Part shown: positions 45,561-55,434 of the stretch, piece after piece
Position numbering within the stretch: the first letter of the stretch is position 1
Layout: every line of letters begins with the position of its first letter
Source of the DNA: Diphasiastrum complanatum
Taxonomy: Eukaryota > Streptophyta > Lycopodiopsida > Lycopodiales > Lycopodiaceae
Length of the DNA stretch: 64,000 nucleotides
Reading direction: 5' to 3'
Assembly (NCBI GenBank): GCA_029204225.1
Contig: CM055095.1
Location: 23,446,026-23,510,025 of the forward strand
Translations under genes and position numbers: made by a program
Notes under the pieces: model-generated
What the model was told of the DNA's origin: nothing
The model's input: the letters and a program-made list of their open reading frames with translations, nothing else
The model's database searches: none

Positions 45561-45683
45561 TTTATACATTGTACATCCATTATAAGGCTAATGTTATAAA
45601 AGCCAAGGATGGATAATTGTTTTAAATGCAAGCAAATCGAACCATGTACTCCCATCATTTATTATACATGGGTGCTAAAGTTT

Positions 45684-46006
45684 TGTTGGGTTAATATTGA
45701 TATAGGTTAGACATACTGCAATTCAAGTTAGATCATAACCATGGTCAACGCATAAAGTTAGTTGAGGTTAGTTTCTTGTCACGGGAACAAGAAGGCCGTA
45801 AATAGTAGTTTCTTGATCCGCATTGTAAATGCGTTATATGTACAAATGACTCTTTTTGTAAAGATATGCTCTCATGCTGTTTTGGACTCTCGAATTTTTC
45901 TCACGTTTGTGATCACTTGTGTAATCATCTGTAGATCATTGCTCTTTGATTGTCTGAATTCACTTCTATCATTAGCTGAATTGTTGAAGAGGAATTTATC
46001 CCAACA
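45684..46006 (+). mobile_element. 5' LTR of a half-tRNA-primed Copia element
   Basis: 323 bp with a perfect 7-bp terminal inverted repeat, TGTTGGG...CCCAACA. It sits directly in front of the primer site and gag. No 3' LTR exists in the window. Confidence 0.85.
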
Positions 46007-46008
46007 AA

Positions 46009-46027
46009 GGTTATGGGCCCACAACGC
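46009..46027 (+). promoter_or_regulatory. Primer-binding site complementary to the anticodon arm of tRNA-iMet
   Basis: GGTTATGGGCCCACAACGC lies two bases after the LTR. Compared with the plant initiator tRNA-Met as I recall it, the complement of its D-arm/anticodon region is GGTTATGGGCCCACCACGC, one mismatch in 19. The usual plant Copia site, TGGTATCAGAGC, pairs with the tRNA 3' end instead. Priming from a cleaved half tRNA is known for Drosophila copia, yeast Ty5 and Volvox Osser. Confidence 0.8.
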
Positions 46028-46163
46028 CGTTGATCTGAGTTCTTGTGAGGTGTGTGAATCGTGTACTACTGGGAGTAGCAGTATCTTAGTCGGGATCCAT
46101 AACACGCGGCAACAGTCACATCGACAAAGCAAGCTTGAGTGAGTCGAGAATCATCGATCAGGG

Positions 46164-46920
46164 ATGGCAACTGACAATGGAGCAGACTTCAGAATGATCG
46201 AGCGCCTGGACGAACCAAATTACTCAACTTGGAGCTTGAAATTGAAGATCCTCCTGAGAGAGAAAGGTCTCTGGGGGGTGATTGATGGAAGCGAGGTGAT
46301 TGAGATGGATGCTGAGGGACGTCCCAAGAACATGGTCCAGGCGGAGGCCATCAATGCGAAGGAGGCCAAAGCTTACATGATGCTATGCATGGTGCTACGG
46401 GACGCAGCAGTTGCGCAAGTGCGAGACACTGAAACGGCCAAAGAGGTTTGAGGCGACCGGTTTTTCGAGCCTGCATCGGCAGCTTAGCACAATCAAGATG
46501 ATTGAAGGGGATTTAATGGCAGGTCACATTGACAAGATCAAATCTATTTGGAGGCAGATGGAAACTGTAGGAGCTGTATTGGACAAGAGGCAACTGATCT
46601 ACATGCTGATAACTAGCCTGACTGTGAGCTATGATCCCCTAGTCATGACCTTGGATGGGTTTGAGGAAAAGCTCGATCTAGATTTTGTGGCCAGAAGGCT
46701 GTTGCAGGAAGAGGCACAACGAAAGGTTAACCCAACATCATACAAGATGACGCTGTTATCAAGCTTTAGGAGGACTCAGATTAAGGATGGAAAGCAGCCC
46801 AGCGGCAAGCAGGGAGGAGGACAAGGATGGAGCGATGAAAGAAAGAAGAAATTAGAGAAAAAGTGTTTCTACTGTGACCAAGTCGGGCACTTCATCCAAG
46901 ACTGCAGAAAGGAAAAATAA
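46164..46920 (+). pseudogene. Copia gag with zinc knuckle, one frameshift
   Basis: ATG at 46164 opens DFRMIERLDEPNYSTWSLKL, the Copia gag N-terminus with L-NY-W. A single frameshift near 46445 moves the frame; the continuation includes LITSLTVSYDPLVMTLDGFE and a CCHC knuckle CFYCDQVGHFIQDC near 46865. An in-frame TAA (46918-46920) then separates gag from protease. GC content is visibly higher than in the surrounding DNA and decay is slight, so this insertion looks young or of separate origin. Confidence 0.9.
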
Positions 46921-47740
46921 GATCTAAAGCAGGGTGAGAGCTCTGAGGCCAACCAAGTCGAGGTAGATGAGGAACCACCCAGTGTATATGGTCTGATGGT
47001 GGTAATCAAAGGAGAAGACAACGAATCTGATGTCTCATCAGGAAGCAGCAACAGAAGCATGGTAAAACTTGACGTCGCTAAGGAACAAGTGAGCGAGACA
47101 GTGGGTTTTTGCTGGTACCTGGATTCGGGCGCAACGTCTCATGTGATGTTTGAAAGAAAAGGGTACATCACGTATGAATTGGTCACCACAAAGAGGGAGA
47201 TCATAGTAGGAGACAGAGGGAGAGCATATGTGGTTGGCATTGGAGCTGTCGCGATATGGCTAGGTGGAGGAAGAGAACTGGTAATCCAAGAGGTGCTTCA
47301 TGTACCAAACTTGTCAAAGAACTCACTTTCCGTAGGATGCCTCACAGACAAGGGAATGGAAGTAGCAGTCAAGAGACAAGGCTGTGCGATTGCGGATGAC
47401 AAAGACATAACAGCCATAGGATTCAGGATGGGTTCCAGTGGTTTGTACCAACTACAAGGAGGAACCATAGAAAGATCAATGGCATACATAAGCCTGGAGT
47501 CCAAAAACAAGAACAAACTCTGGCACAGAAGGATGGGACACCTGGGAGGTAGGAAGTTGCAGAGATTAGCAAAGGAAGTCATGTTGGATGATTTTGACGA
47601 CAATCTTGAAGGATGCATTGACAGGTGCGAGGCATGTGTGTACGACAAGTAACACAAAATGCCATTTTCCAAGAGCTCGTCAGATCGAGCATCAAAGTTG
47701 CTGGAATTAATTCATTCAGACCTGTGCGGACCAATGGATG
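46921..47740 (+). pseudogene. Copia protease and pre-integrase, start of integrase
   Basis: Same frame as gag. FCWYLDSGATSHVMF near 47108 is the aspartic protease active site (DSGAT). VLHVPNLSKNSLSVG near 47296 and LWHRRMGHLGGRKLQRLA near 47519, then CEACVYDK, form the pre-integrase HHCC module. After a stop at 47650-47652 the frame continues to LIHSDLCGPM, the start of the integrase core. At about 47740 the plus-strand reading stops abruptly. Confidence 0.9.
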
Positions 47741-48130
47741 GCATGCTGTGCTAACAGCTTCTCCCCATAGACTTCTTGGAAGTTCCTTCTCATGAAGCAT
47801 GCACCTTACCATCTCTACCAGAGTGCGGTTAATCTTGCGCTCTGCCACTCCATTATGCTCTGGCGTGTAAGGGACTGTGAACTCTCTTTTGATACCGTGA
47901 GTGCTGCACAAAGCATCAAACTCCTTGTTGCGGTATTCACCTCCATTATCGCACCTCAACGTCTTTATTTTCTTGCCTATCTGATTCTCTGCTAGCGCCA
48001 TGAAGGACTTGAAGCTTTTGAGAGTTTCACTCTTGTTCTTGATCATACACACCCTGATGACCCTGGAGTAGTCGTCTATAAATGACACAAAGTACCTGGA
48101 GCTTCCTATGGATGCCACTGTCTTTATCAC
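47741..48130 (-). pseudogene. Inverted integrase core segment of the same Copia
   Basis: On the minus strand it reads SRYFVSFIDDYSRV, LRCDNGGEYRNKEFD, PYTPEHNGVAERK and LPRSLWGEAVSTA. It supplies exactly what should follow LIHSDLCGPM at 47735, so the element's own integrase was cut and flipped. The segment ends where R1 resumes (about 48120-48130). RT, RNase H and 3' LTR are missing. Confidence 0.9.
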
Positions 48131-48927
48131 TATCAAGCGCTACGTTCATGTGGTATCGCATGTAACTCATCTTTGCCCTTTACGATAGTGTCAAAATGAG
48201 ACTGGAACACTGACTCTAGAGTTGATTCAGAGGCTACGTGATCAAGTTTGGGGCACCAGGTTTTAGTATTCCATACTCTACAACAGCCGAGAGTCAACTT
48301 ACCGTCAACCAGCAACTTTGATGCAACTTAGAGTTCAAACTAATACTAATGCCGCCTTTTATTTCAAAGTTCTGATGGGATGATATTTTCTAAGAACGCT
48401 TGGAATATCATAGCTAATGCATTAGAAACGTTAGTACGATCAATACCATGCCAATATTTGAAATTATTTTGAAGAAGTAGACAATATATGAGGAAGCGGC
48501 CAGACTCTCCATCACATGAGCGTAATCTGCCCTAGACGGCTATGCTTCTGGCATTTTGCTACATGAAAGAACATTAACCCAGTTATCCCTCTTTGATTGT
48601 TTGTACGTGAAAATTGAACGCGCGTTAGCAAAAGGGTATAAAGAAACTGTCCTTTGATGACTAACATAGTGAAGTCTGAGGCATCACGATATTTTCGGTC
48701 AACTTCATGCTCACCTAAATCGGGCGCTTGTCCTGGAAACTTTTCATGTCTTATCTGGCGTGATCCATCACCCTTAGCAGGCGTGGAGTTTGATATTTCC
48801 TGGATATTCGAGCGATAATTTTCCATTTCGTGGGGAAACAAATGAATTTTGCTGCACAAAATTGCTACACAATGCGTATCTTTTATCACGTGACAAAGAA
48901 CGCTCAGAAAAGTCGCGTCAGTTGGAC

Positions 48928-48944
48928 ACTCTCTCTCTCTCTCT

Positions 48945-48979
<35 letters not shown>

Positions 48980-49040
48980 TATTTATACTTGCGTCACTTG
49001 GACTCTCTCTCTCTCTCTCCACACACACACACACACACAC
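48928..49040. repeat. Duplicated CT/CA microsatellite block
   Basis: Two CT plus CA arrays (48928-48976 and 49002-49040) separated by GCTTATTTATACTTGCGTCA, which means the array and its flank were tandemly duplicated in copy C only. Confidence 0.9.
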
Positions 49041-50975
49041 TTATTTATACTTGTGCGGGTGGTTGTTGAATTCAGTCCCCGCAACCCTAAAAGTAAAAGC
49101 AAAGAACCGCGAACTTTTGAATTTTGAAGATTTGTCGATTCAAAAGGTTTGCCACGTTGATATTGCTTCGTGAGTTCAATGTGGTGCAAAATTCAATTCA
49201 ACAATAACAATTACATTACCTTTTTGATTATAATGACCATGCGTTTGGTAAAAAATTAATCCCCTTTGCTTCATAAATAATTTAATAATTTTTGTCCTTA
49301 TCTCAGAGCTTGTTGTAAAATGGTAGGGACAAAATGTTACATCACATCCACCATTGTATCTTTCTAGCATCGATGTATTTATATTGCATTGCAACATTTT
49401 CAAACACTTTCAAATCTTTGAAAAGCACAATTGGCAGGAGCGACTACTTTACCTATTAGTGACACTATAATGACTTACGTCAAGTTGTAGGCTTCGAGTA
49501 AAAGGTTTATTGTCTTCTTTTTTATTAAGCTAATTATTTTTTTGCTTTTCTTCTTGGTATGACAGATTTATGGAGGTCAAATATAGAAAATTAGATGAGA
49601 GTGGGAGCATAAGCCAACATAGGTGCATGGGGTGAATGTAATGCAAGTACCGTGAAGATCTGTCACTATTTGATTCTAGGGCTAATCAATAGCCTTGGAT
49701 ATTGTTGCTGAGAACCAGACTCCATGCTCAATGGATAAGAAAATTATGAACCAGTGGTTCGGAACTACGTTACAATGAAGTTCACAATAAGTTACACAAT
49801 GGAGTGTAGTGAGCCTGCGTAGATCCTTATAAGAAGAATTTTGCTAGGTCCGTTATGTGGGGACCACCACATCCCCAGTGGAAGTTGCCAAAGTGTTAGC
49901 CAATTTTTTAGCACACAAAATCGAGCTAATTTTCAAAGTTTTATGCAATAACTTGTATCGTTTCTGAGAGAAGTTGATTAAATCAAAGTGTGACAGTATA
50001 GCCCATGCCGAAGGAGTCCCAGTTCAACAAATAAAAGAACTACAAAGTTTTTAAAGAAAAATAGTCTTAGAATTGGCTGATGTACACCTGATTTCATCTA
50101 TGTAACCTCAAATTTTTATCAATATAAAAAAATATCAAGGATTTTGCAGGACGTCCTTTTCCTTGAAACCCAAAAAGAAATCTGAGACCGAAGAGTTGAA
50201 GAGAATCGACATCAAAGCATCAGCAAAGATTCCTGTGCAAATCACCAAGAAGCCAGCAAAGCCGATCTAAGAGAAGCAATAAAAGTTCAGGCACTCAACT
50301 TGATATTGGGAACAAAGGTTATGACCTTGACAGACAAGGACGGTCCTAAACGGGTGTGACCCACCGCAAGTGCTATGGGACATTTCAACTTGACAAAATA
50401 TAAATAGAAAAAGAAGAGTCTCCCCTTCCTTGTATAAGAGACGAGAGGAGACCACAATCTTAAAGACTCTTGACTCTGGTCAATGGGTTTTACCTTGCAA
50501 TGAGAAAATAGAAAATGGCAAAATGGGCAAGTCAACCCTTCCCCACCTTCCAAAATTGCAAAGTCTAAACATGGTCCAATGAGATGCAAGGCCTCCATGC
50601 ACACTTAAATGGGAGTAAAAGATAAATGACAAAAGCACATGGGTGGTGAGCAAAAAATCTTTATGGTGTGATTATGAGATAACCACCACTTTGGCTTCAT
50701 TCCAAGGTGGCAAAGCCCTCCCCAACTCCTATAACAGCTTAGAGATTTTCCTCATTGAGATGTATTATTATAGCAGTGAGCTCGAGGAGATAATGGAATC
50801 AACCGAGCCTTTTATTTTACCCATCATATTTGAGGAGAACAAGAGATGTCATAATTCTAATCATATTCTAGAGGATAGAATCTTGAGAGAAACGTAGACA
50901 TTTCAGTACCATACCAGCTAAAGAGAGTCTCAGTCACTACTACAATTCACTACTGAAAGTAGGTTAGACGTCTAT

Positions 50976-51182
50976 ATGAGGGACCTCAACTTCGCATCGT
51001 CTTTTGGTGATATTTGTCAAGTGATCCGAGAGGGAACTATGAGCCACTATTTCTATTCTTCTGAGATATATCCTTACCTATATCCTGGTGATATCTTGAT
51101 TAGATTACATCATTGCGGAGATTGTAGTTCGCTAGAGATTCCATTACAATCACCTGGTTCGGCCAGTAGTACAAATGCTTGA
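50976..51182 (+). other. Unidentified ORF, paralogue of 8163-8456
   Basis: Sixty-eight codons sharing GDICQVIREGTMSHY and the end GSASSTNA with the copy B ORF, with an in-frame internal loss of 29 codons. Confidence 0.3.
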
Positions 51183-51292
51183 GATAGCTCAGAGAGAGTG
51201 AACTTCAACGAGTATGATCGGTGAGTAGTTTATGAGTTCCATAGGCAAATGAGATAGAAATGAGATTGAGAGTGATTGTATACCCCTTCATA

Positions 51293-52040
51293 AGAGCTCC
51301 AATCACATTTGTTGAAGAGTCGACCATATTAATATTTCTTCTTCGTAGAAATTTTTTTCTTGCAAAATCATTGACATTGTCAAAATAACCTGAAAATATT
51401 TTGGAACATGTAGTAAATGTAAAATATTTAGGTCGTTGTGTAATTAATGGAATTATAAAATTGTAATTGGTCTTCTTTTCAAAATGCATGAGCTTGGCTA
51501 GCAATAAAATCAACTAAACCAATCCTCAAATGTCTTAAACTTCAAATGCACAAAACCTAGTTCTAAATGTGTCTTTCCGTAACACAAGTTGCCAGAAGCT
51601 GTGCAAGCCATTAGGAGTGGAGTCCTGCCAAGGCACAATTGGGCACTTTTATTGCACAAAACGGTTCTTGTTGTCGCAGATTTGACGGTGGCTCTTCGGT
51701 GCAAAGCTTCTAGTAGCAGCCATGTGTTTCTGCTTGCTAGCATTTTCCTACGACTGGTATGGTTTAAAAAGCATAGACATGGCAGATTGTGCAGCCAGCA
51801 CTACATAGTATGGTACTCTGTCTATTGCACTACACTATAGTACTTAGACAGTATTCGTTGTGTTGAAAAGCACGCACACAAGGACGGTGACAAGGATCGC
51901 TATGTAGGGATGTGTGACTACCCTGAGGACTAGGCAGGCAAGGCAAGGTACGCTGAGTTCATATTATTCATTCTTTCATCCACTTGAATAATTCCTTTCA
52001 CATCCCCTATCTTACTCTCTAATCATCATTCATCGACTCC
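51293..52040. other. Unassigned sequence
   Basis: Minus-strand frames at 51205-51513 and 51510-51743 are short and without known motifs. Nothing is supported here. Confidence 0.4.
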
Positions 52041-52041
52041 A

Positions 52042-52140
52042 CCATGAAGCAGCTCATCTATGCGATTGTGTTTCTCACTACCTGCCGCGTCGATGAAGCA
52101 GCTCCTCTATGCGATCGTGTTCCTCACTACCTGCCGTGTC
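52042..52140. repeat. 49-bp tandem duplication
   Basis: ATGAAGCAGCTC(A/C)TCTATGCG recurs at 52044 and 52093 with the following 28 bp conserved. Confidence 0.9.
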
Positions 52141-52209
52141 TTCAAGTGTGCCTCATGCACACACAAACAACCCACTCCAGACATCGGTTCCCTTCGTTGC
52201 TCAAGAGAC

Positions 52210-52475
52210 GTTCGTGGATTCCTTTGATGGAAGTAATGTGCCTTACGATATTTTTGGTTGTCTTGTTGATGGATCCTGCAGACGTTGTAGAAGCCTATGA
52301 GGTTGTTTTGCATGAGGGTGAAGTCGGACATGTTTATAACATTGAAAAAAAAAAGAGCAACGTGTGCTGGACGTGGCTAAGGACGTGGCTAAGGAAATTT
52401 GCAAGTTCTTAGGTGTCTATTCACAAAATTCAATCCAGTTTGTAGAGAACGGACCTTTCAACGACCAACAACATG
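52210..52475 (+). pseudogene. RHM: UDP-rhamnose synthase (RHM) pseudogene fragment
   Basis: Across frames the sequence encodes DGSNV, then VVEAYEVVLHEGEVGHVYNI, then LDVAKDVAKEICKFLG and NSIQFVENGPFNDQ. From memory, the UDP-glucose 4,6-dehydratase domain of plant RHM enzymes has EVVLHKGEVGHVYN followed by a conserved ENRPFNDQR. RHM makes UDP-L-rhamnose in the cytosol for pectin and flavonoid glycosylation. Only about 85 residues remain. The stretch is frameshifted at a run of A near 52346, with a local GACGTGGCTAAG duplication just after. It appears intronless. No other RHM part was found nearby. Confidence 0.75.
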
Positions 52476-52734
52476 TTAAATGGTCGTGTTGCGAGAGACA
52501 CACGCGAACGGACGATGTAATCGGAGAGAGACACTTGAAATTCCAGGTCGTAAAAAATTTTGATGATGTGGATTTTTTTATTTTTTTAAATAATGATGAC
52601 ATGGAATTTTCTCCCTCCTACTACATGTGTCTTCCACCCTCTCTATTGGCTTGAATCTGACCGAGGGAAGTCTATTCTTGTTATGCGTAGATGAGGACAT
52701 CCTCCTGGCCAACTCCCCAACGTTTGGATGAGCG

Positions 52735-53037
52735 ATGGCCATTGAAAGTCATATAGAATACCATAGTCTACCACGTGAAGCCGACTCTCTTTACTTGGCA
52801 AGCATTGATGATCGTTTGGATGGAGAAGAAGTGACATATTTTGACGAACGGGCAATTCTCTATGTGAAAATGGTAGGCTTTAAGCATCTCCACTACCGAT
52901 GGGGGATTGTTGTCAAGAGCAGCGTCGAGGCATGCACCCGTTCCAAAGATACGAGCTACAAGAGCCTCGATGAAATAGAACACCAAACGTTATTTACCCT
53001 CGCCAAAGAGTGTTGCTTCTTCTTTGATTTCTCATAG
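52735..53037 (+). other. Unidentified 100-codon ORF
   Basis: Reads SHIEYHSLPREADSLYLASI and on to KSLDEIEHQTLFTLAKECCF. Protein-like composition but no domain recognised. It could be host-gene debris like its neighbours. Confidence 0.25.
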
Positions 53038-53069
53038 GATCTGCTTTGTGTTTCTCATGTCACCACATG

Positions 53070-53472
53070 CCATCTATTGTGCGCATTGTTCGAGCAAATC
53101 GATCAAGTTGTATTTTCTCTCCTTTGACCATTCGCTCAAAAGGAGCTCCTCTCCATCGCTGTGAACTCCTTCTTCATCCTCTGGATGTGAATCCGCTTTC
53201 CATGCATTAAGCCCCATTTCGTGGCCTATTTTCGATCGACTTGCTTGCTACTTGAGCCACTTCATGTTGTTGCTCAATGAGAATCTATTAGTCTCAGGCT
53301 CAGGCGATTTACCTCCATCGACAAAGTTGGTACCAAGCTGTACATATCTTCCTGAACTTGTTCTCTGCAAGTTGACATTCCCTAGCGATCTTTCCATCTT
53401 CTGGAGATAGTTTCTACTGTCATTCATGCTTGAATTTCCATTGTATGTGTCATTTCCAATGTGAGAGGCCAC
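53070..53472 (-). pseudogene. Unidentified host-gene-like exon relic
   Basis: Minus-strand frame reads NYLQKMERSLGNVNLQRTSS, then GGKSPEPETNRFSLSNNMKW, a stop at 53248-53250, and continues in frame with GLNAWKADSHPEDEEGVHSD. The composition and continuation past one stop look like a decayed exon. Family unknown. Confidence 0.35.
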
Positions 53473-53586
53473 ACTCTTTAAACCAAGTCAATTTCATCCA
53501 TTTACTTGCTAGCTTTATTTTTTATGGAATGACTTGACCTTATGGATAAATGCTTGGTTCAAGCATATTTTACAAGTACTTAACAA

Positions 53587-53606
53587 ACCCCCCCCCCCCA
53601 CCCCCG
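53587..53606. repeat. Poly-C tract
   Basis: Fourteen or so consecutive C bases followed by an A and more C. Confidence 0.9.
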
Positions 53607-53689
53607 ACCCACCCAAAGAGGTTGTACATGAAGATATATTTTCTCTAACTCAATGTACTTCTCTAACTATCTCAACGACTAAATCTGAT

Positions 53690-54104
53690 GTGCGAATATT
53701 CTCATGTGTGGTGTTGAAGATCATGAATTCAATGGATAGCCATCTCTTAATCAATAGTACTTGGCAATAAGAAAAGAGGGTGACATACTTTGGACATGTC
53801 TAGCTTAATGGTGGTTAAATTGATATTATCAATAAACAAAGAAAGTGGTTTAGTTGGATGCAAACATGGTCACAATGTCAAATGTTGTTATTTTATTTAG
53901 TATATTCTAACTTCACTAATTTTATTCATCCCATAAATCATTTTGTTTTCCACATATATGTTAATTAGATCAATTGGAAAATGTCACTAGGGAGGGACAA
54001 GAATTTAAAGTCAAACTATGTCATATGAATGTTAAGGTAGTTATATTGTCAACATTTTTCTATCAATGGGGTAGATATAGAATTGTCTTTTATTGATACA
54101 AGCG
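53690..54104 (+). repeat. Inverted repeat arm 1
   Basis: Reverse complement of 62741-63507 apart from a 361-bp segment present only there. The arm ends in a peptide ELSFIDTSASLDD (54077-54115) that faintly resembles an aspartic protease DT(G)AS site. Confidence 0.9.
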
Positions 54105-54641
54105 CTAGTTTAGATGATTGTACATATTTTCATCATGCTCAAACTAGGGCTTTGTTTATAGGCCCTAGAACTACCACTATCCTTTCTCCAACTGATAAAT
54201 CCCTCATCATCTTGACTACTTACAATATATATAATAATTCTTTTTTTGACATTAACGGACATATCAAATCTTTTTTATTTCAAAGAGGCCGAGGCTCTTT
54301 GCATTTTGAGGAAGGAGCTTCATGAATTTTCTGATATTATTGATTATGATGTTGATGATCATCTCCTTGGTGTTGACGATATAAATAAGGATGAATTTTA
54401 TTCAGGGAAAGATTGCCTGAAAATGGTTGTTGAGGAAATGTGCCAAACAGAAGATGATCTTCCTTCTAAAGAGGAGTTTCTCAGATTTCAAATTCAACTT
54501 GGTTTTCCAAAACCAATGGTCTATACACCAACCTTATTGACATCGAGAGGTGGGCATAATATTGATGATGACATAATAATCGAGGAAGACAAAGCCGAAT
54601 GTGTAAGTTTTGTATCTTGTCTTGTACTAGTTGATCTCTAA
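54083..54641 (+). other. Two overlapping unidentified ORFs
   Basis: The second frame (54246-54641) is acidic and protein-like (DIIDYDVDDHLLGVDDINKD, EEFLRFQIQLGFPKPMVYTP). A plausible donor GTAAGT lies at 54604. No domain recognised. Retroelement or host origin is undecided. Confidence 0.3.
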
Positions 54642-54798
54642 TGTCAGATTTACTTTCAATGTTTTCTTTTCAGAAAACATTTTATCTTGATGATTTTGCA
54701 ATTTGTTGAGGAGGGCAGAAATTTTCTATTGGAGAATTTTCAAGAGACCATGCACTGGGGCATTATCTACAGTTCTTCAATAATAATGAGATAAGTGT

Positions 54799-55434
54799 TG
54801 TGAATAATTTCAGATCATTAATATCCAAAATATCTCTATGATCTTTGGTTAGAAAGCCAAGCAAATCACCAATCTTGCCAATGTCAAAAAACCAACATTT
54901 ACACTATGAATGAGATGCAAACTCTAATAGATCTTGATCAAACACCAATCAAAACATAAAGTAATGTTAATGTCCATACAAAAATAGTAAGCTACTGTAT
55001 TTCACACGTGTGGATCTGAAAATAGCATTTACATACAAAATTGCAAGATATCACAAGTATAGTGCACCAATGGATAGTAGAACCCAAAGAAAACCATGTA
55101 TAAGCATGAAGGAGATATGAGAGAGAGAATGTATTCTCTTCCCACGAGTTACATACTTTTATAGTAGGTCCAAACCTAAATTCAAACTTCGGTTTCCCTC
55201 CATAATGAAAACCCTACTATTTTGTGACTAGATTCAATGTATCTATTACTCAAATTGAATCTCTCCAAAACTCGTGTTCTATAGTTTCCCACACTTTCCA
55301 AAAGTGTTTATTCTAATGCTTTTAGACTAATATAACTTTGAAAAGTCAAACTCTAAATCTAATATGAAAATTGGCCTCAATTGCCAAATATACAAATATG
55401 ACCAAAATAGCAAAACTAGTTGAAATCTTTCACA
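54799..55434 (-). mobile_element. 3' LTR of minus-strand Copia (636 bp)
   Basis: On the minus strand it starts TGTGAAAGATTTCAAC after a polypurine tract (GAAGAGGGAG) and ends GAAATTATTCACA. Clearly the same family as the LTR at 18621-19244. Confidence 0.9.

Larger units (their letters stand above)
45561..51292. repeat. R1 repeat, copy C, split by a Copia element
   Basis: R1 starts TACATTGTACATCC near 45565, is interrupted at 45683, resumes at about 48120 and ends at 51292. About 85 bp of R1 is missing at the interruption. In the captured-gene region a deletion joins HEVD directly to sequence equivalent to B 4755, so the donor site and exon 2 are gone. Another deletion near 49226 removes most of the relic ORF. 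The 3' part (49560-51292) follows copy B, not D. Confidence 0.85.

Noticed and set aside
47298-47672. Minus-strand ORF over the Copia protease
   Set aside because: Antisense shadow of a recognisable protease/pre-integrase frame.
54070-54120. Gypsy aspartic protease (FIDTSAS)
   Set aside because: Only a three- to four-residue resemblance; flanking protease motifs are absent.
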